Assembly: GCA_019894955.1 (NCBI GenBank)
Contig: JAGXNQ010000012.1
Location: 1 to 35,906 of the forward strand
DNA from: Promethearchaeota archaeon
GTDB taxonomy: Archaea > Asgardarchaeota > Lokiarchaeia > Sigyniarchaeales > SOKP01
DNA: 35,906 bases
Direction: 5' to 3'
Made by a program: the position numbers and the translations under genes. A model generated the notes under the pieces. It had not been told where the DNA came from. It worked only from the letters and a program-made list of their open reading frames with translations, and searched no databases. Shown here in pieces: positions 33,769-35,906 of the stretch (positions within the stretch are counted from its first letter, which is position 1; each line of letters begins with the position of its first letter).

Positions 33769-35051
33769 TGAAAAGTATGGGTTTAACAATTACAGAGAAA
33801 ATTTTAAGAGACCATTGTCAGAATAAAAAAGCCGTCGCTGGGGATTTTATCATGCCAAAAGTCGATAAATGTTTGGCTAACGATATTACTGCTCCCATAG
33901 CCATAGAAGTATTTGAAAATGTTATTGAAGGTTCTGGAGTTGGAGTTTTTGACCCCTCTAAAATCATATTAATCCCTGACCATTTTACTCCAAATAAAGA
34001 TGTAGCTTCTGCTATTCAGTGCAAAATCCTCAGAGATTTTTCATCCAAATACAATATTATTAACTATTTTGAAGTTGGAAGAGGAGGCATTGAACATTGC
34101 CTAGTACCAGAACAAGGATTAGTGAAACCTGGAGAAGTTTTTATAGGGGCTGATTCTCATACGTGCACATATGGTGCACTTGGGGCGTTTTCAATAGGTG
34201 TTGGATCTACAGATTTAGGTGTTGCTATGGCGTTAGGAAAATGTTGGCTTAAAATCCCAGAATCTATTAAGTTCGTTTATTCTGGTAGATTAAATAAATG
34301 GGTTTCTGGAAAAGACTTGATATTATATACAATAGGGAAGATTGGAGTAGATGGCGCCACATATAAAGCAATGGAATTTGCTGGTGATGCAATTAAAGTT
34401 TTACCGATGGCAGATCGTTTTACCATGTGTAATATGGCTATAGAAGCTGGCGGAAAATGTGGAATAATAGAACCAGATGAGATCACCAAATCATATTTGG
34501 ATTCTTTTAAAAATTTGAATGATGGTTTCTATTGTAGTGATAAAGATGCTGAATATTCTGATATTATAGATTTTGAATGTGCTAATATAGAACCACAGAT
34601 TGCTCTTCCTCATTCTCCGGATAATGTTAAATCAATTTCAGAAGTACACAACATGAAAATTGAATTAGATCAAGTAGTCATAGGTTCATGCACAAATGGT
34701 CGGCTTGTAGATTTAAAAAATGTGGCTGAAATTCTTAATAATCATAAAATTAATAAAAAGTTGAGATGCATAATAATCCCAGGAACTCAAAATATATACC
34801 TTAAAGCAATGAAAAGCGGATATATTGAGAGTTTCATTAACGCGGGTGCAATAGTATCAACTCCTACTTGCGGACCTTGTCTAGGGGGTCATATGGGAGT
34901 CTTAGCTGAAGGAGAGAAAGCGTTATCCACGACGAATAGAAACTTCCAAGGGAGAATGGGACACATTACAAGCGAGATTTATTTATCCAGTCCCATAGTG
35001 GCAGCTGCTTCAGCGATAAAAGGGTATATAACCTCCCCAGAGTATTTATAA
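33768..35051 (+). CDS. leuC: 3-isopropylmalate dehydratase large subunit
   Basis: 427 residues, archaeal-size LeuC. The three 4Fe-4S cysteines are in G-S-C-T-N-G and T-C-G-P-C-L-G-G; G-A-D-S-H-T-C-T-Y-G-A-L-G and the C-terminal G-R-M-G-H are aconitase-family blocks. With LeuD it isomerises 2- to 3-isopropylmalate. The ATG shares its A with the leuA stop (TGATG), indicating tight coupling. Homoaconitase or citraconate-type activity is possible in this family; operon context favours leucine. Confidence 0.9.
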   Translation: MKSMGLTITEKILRDHCQNKKAVAGDFIMPKVDKCLANDITAPIAIEVFENVIEGSGVGVFDPSKIILIPDHFTPNKDVASAIQCKILRDFSSKYNIINYFEVGRGGIEHCLVPEQGLVKPGEVFIGADSHTCTYGALGAFSIGVGSTDLGVAMALGKCWLKIPESIKFVYSGRLNKWVSGKDLILYTIGKIGVDGATYKAMEFAGDAIKVLPMADRFTMCNMAIEAGGKCGIIEPDEITKSYLDSFKNLNDGFYCSDKDAEYSDIIDFECANIEPQIALPHSPDNVKSISEVHNMKIELDQVVIGSCTNGRLVDLKNVAEILNNHKINKKLRCIIIPGTQNIYLKAMKSGYIESFINAGAIVSTPTCGPCLGGHMGVLAEGEKALSTTNRNFQGRMGHITSEIYLSSPIVAAASAIKGYITSPEYL

Positions 35052-35059
35052 AATAAAAA

Positions 35060-35563
35060 ATGAGATTGAAAATGATTGGAAAAGTAATTAAATATAACTT
35101 GAAAAATATTAATACTGATTTAATTATTCCTGCTAGATATCTAATTAATTCAGATGAACAGTTTTTAGCAGCGCACTGCATGGAGGATTTAGATCGCGAT
35201 TTTGTAGAAAAAGTCAAAAAAGAAAATTTTCAAATCCTAGTCACGGACTCTAATTTTGGATGTGGTTCAAGTAGAGAGCAAGCCCCTTCTGCGATAAAAG
35301 CTTCAGGAATAGCATGTATCATCGCACCTTCTTTTGCAAGGATATTTTTTAGAAATGCTATCAATATTGGTTTGCCGATAATCGAATTTCCCGAGATTGA
35401 AAGGATAAGAACAGGTGATATTTTAAATATCCAATTTGAGGAAGGAATAATTAAAAATACCTCCAATGATGAAGAATTTCAAATTAAAAAACAATCCGAC
35501 TTTCTACAGCAAATAATTTCTGCTGGAGGTTTGATTAATTTTGCTCGAAAGCAAATAAAGTAG
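35060..35563 (+). CDS. leuD: 3-isopropylmalate dehydratase small subunit
   Basis: 167 residues, the swivelling domain of the aconitase family: N-T-D-L-I-I-P-A-R-Y-L-I-N at the N-terminus, then F-G-C-G-S-S-R-E-Q-A-P, and I-I-A-P-S-F-A-R-I-F-F-R-N-A. The substrate loop reads Y-L-I-N; from memory, homoaconitase-type small subunits carry Arg in this loop (Y-L-R-T), so the hydrophobic Ile fits isopropylmalate. It starts eight bases after leuC; an ATG at 35072 is an alternative. leuB is not in the window. Confidence 0.88.
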   Translation: MRLKMIGKVIKYNLKNINTDLIIPARYLINSDEQFLAAHCMEDLDRDFVEKVKKENFQILVTDSNFGCGSSREQAPSAIKASGIACIIAPSFARIFFRNAINIGLPIIEFPEIERIRTGDILNIQFEEGIIKNTSNDEEFQIKKQSDFLQQIISAGGLINFARKQIK

Positions 35564-35639
35564 AAAATTAAATTTGGATTAAGACAAATCTAATATAACA
35601 TTTTTGATTAAATCCCGCATTTCCCTCACGTTTAGACTG

Positions 35640-35686
35640 ATACTTCTCTTTATGAAGTATTTACTTGGTGTGAAAGTTCACACTAA
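35640..35686. repeat. Two consecutive hairpins after leuD
   Basis: ATACTTC/GAAGTAT with a seven-base loop (35640-35660) is followed by TTGGTGTGAA/TTCACACTAA with an AG loop (35665-35686, one G-U). They lie about 80-120 bases past the leuD stop and before the next ORF. They may mark the 3' end of the operon or regulate the next gene; no T-run follows immediately. Confidence 0.45.
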
Positions 35687-35823
35687 TATTCTAAAAACAA
35701 CCACGCTTTCGGGCTATTAAAAGTAATTATAAAATTTAAAATATAAGCATTAATAATTTCACTTATAGTAATTTAAAATTATGAATATTAATCAATTATC
35801 AACTAAAAAATGTGATAAAAAAA

Positions 35824-35906
35824 ATGAATGAAAAGGGCGTCAAACTAAAGTTGACTCTTATTCAGGTCCACTAGGAAAAGTCAAGGGATTCGAGTTCACT
35901 GCTGGC
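35824..35906 (+). CDS. Possible start of a new gene with a broken frame (partial)
   Basis: ATG 35824 follows GTGAT at 35812-35816, the ribosome-binding motif used elsewhere here, but its frame stops at 35872-35874 after 16 codons. The overlapping frame from about 35848 is open to the window edge and looks protein-like (K-V-D-S-Y-S-G-P-L-G-K-V-K-G-F-E-F). One additional A in an A-run (35841-35849 or 35831-35834) would join them. It may be a small indel or a chance ORF; the family is not recognised. Confidence 0.3.

Noticed and set aside
35880-35906. tRNA gene end suggested by a TTCGAGT string
   Set aside because: The position that should be C61 is T, no matching T-stem arm or acceptor stem is found, and the stretch reads better as protein.
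1-35906. CRISPR arrays, insertion sequences, integrases, rRNA or tRNA genes
   Set aside because: No regularly spaced repeats, transposase or integrase motifs, or RNA gene patterns were seen.

Overview
The window is AT-rich, gene-dense DNA that reads as an Asgard (Promethearchaeota, Lokiarchaeia-like) archaeon. Archaeal housekeeping genes are present: RadA recombinase, tRNA-splicing endonuclease EndA and a complete A/V-type ATPase. Next to them sit eukaryote-flavoured genes: an Arf/Ras-like GTPase with an N-terminal longin-like region, a V4R (Bet3/TRAPP-related) protein and a MEMO1 homologue. Ribosome-binding sites are mostly GGTGAT or AGGA type. The lineage call is inferred from gene content; no rRNA lies in the window.

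Region 1 (1-10.6 kb): the 5' end of a VIT1/CCC1-type transporter on the minus strand, a divergent DUF47/PhoU-like gene, then a nine-gene A/V-ATPase cluster in the order c-C-G/H-F-E-A-B-D-I with 4-17 base overlaps between most of the genes from C to B, then a small membrane zinc-ribbon protein. Region 2 (10.6-15.6 kb): endA on the minus strand, then a plus-strand run of MEMO1, a coiled-coil protein, a PfkB sugar kinase, a DUF457/YdjM-like membrane protein and OsmC. Region 3 (15.6-28.4 kb): mostly minus strand, with radA, a polytopic membrane protein, a phosphohexomutase homologue that has lost its catalytic motifs, two paralogous four-helix membrane proteins, an NDP-sugar pyrophosphorylase, a GalT-like HIT protein, a ribbon-helix-helix regulator and a D-2-hydroxyacid dehydrogenase. 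A 1130-residue GH13 glycosidase-type enzyme lies on the plus strand among them. Region 4 (28.6-31.8 kb): three plus-strand genes for a zinc-ribbon protein with W-x-x-E-E-L repeats, the longin-like GTPase and the V4R protein. Region 5 (31.9-35.6 kb): the leu operon leuA-leuC-leuD.

The most striking signal is upstream of leuA. A 33-codon ORF with a good Shine-Dalgarno sequence contains ten leucine codons in eleven consecutive positions (F-L5-N-L5-R-stop). It is followed by a C-rich/G7 potential stem and T-rich stretches just before leuA. This looks like a leucine leader-peptide attenuator, a device I know from bacterial leu operons and not from archaea. It also argues that the operon really makes leucine.

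A second pattern is that several genes (ATPase subunit C, OsmC, the DUF457 protein, possibly GalT) have conserved or plausible N-termini upstream of any ATG/GTG/TTG. In most of them a well-placed Shine-Dalgarno sequence precedes an ACG, ATT or ATA codon. This suggests near-cognate initiation, with short indels at gene starts as the competing explanation.
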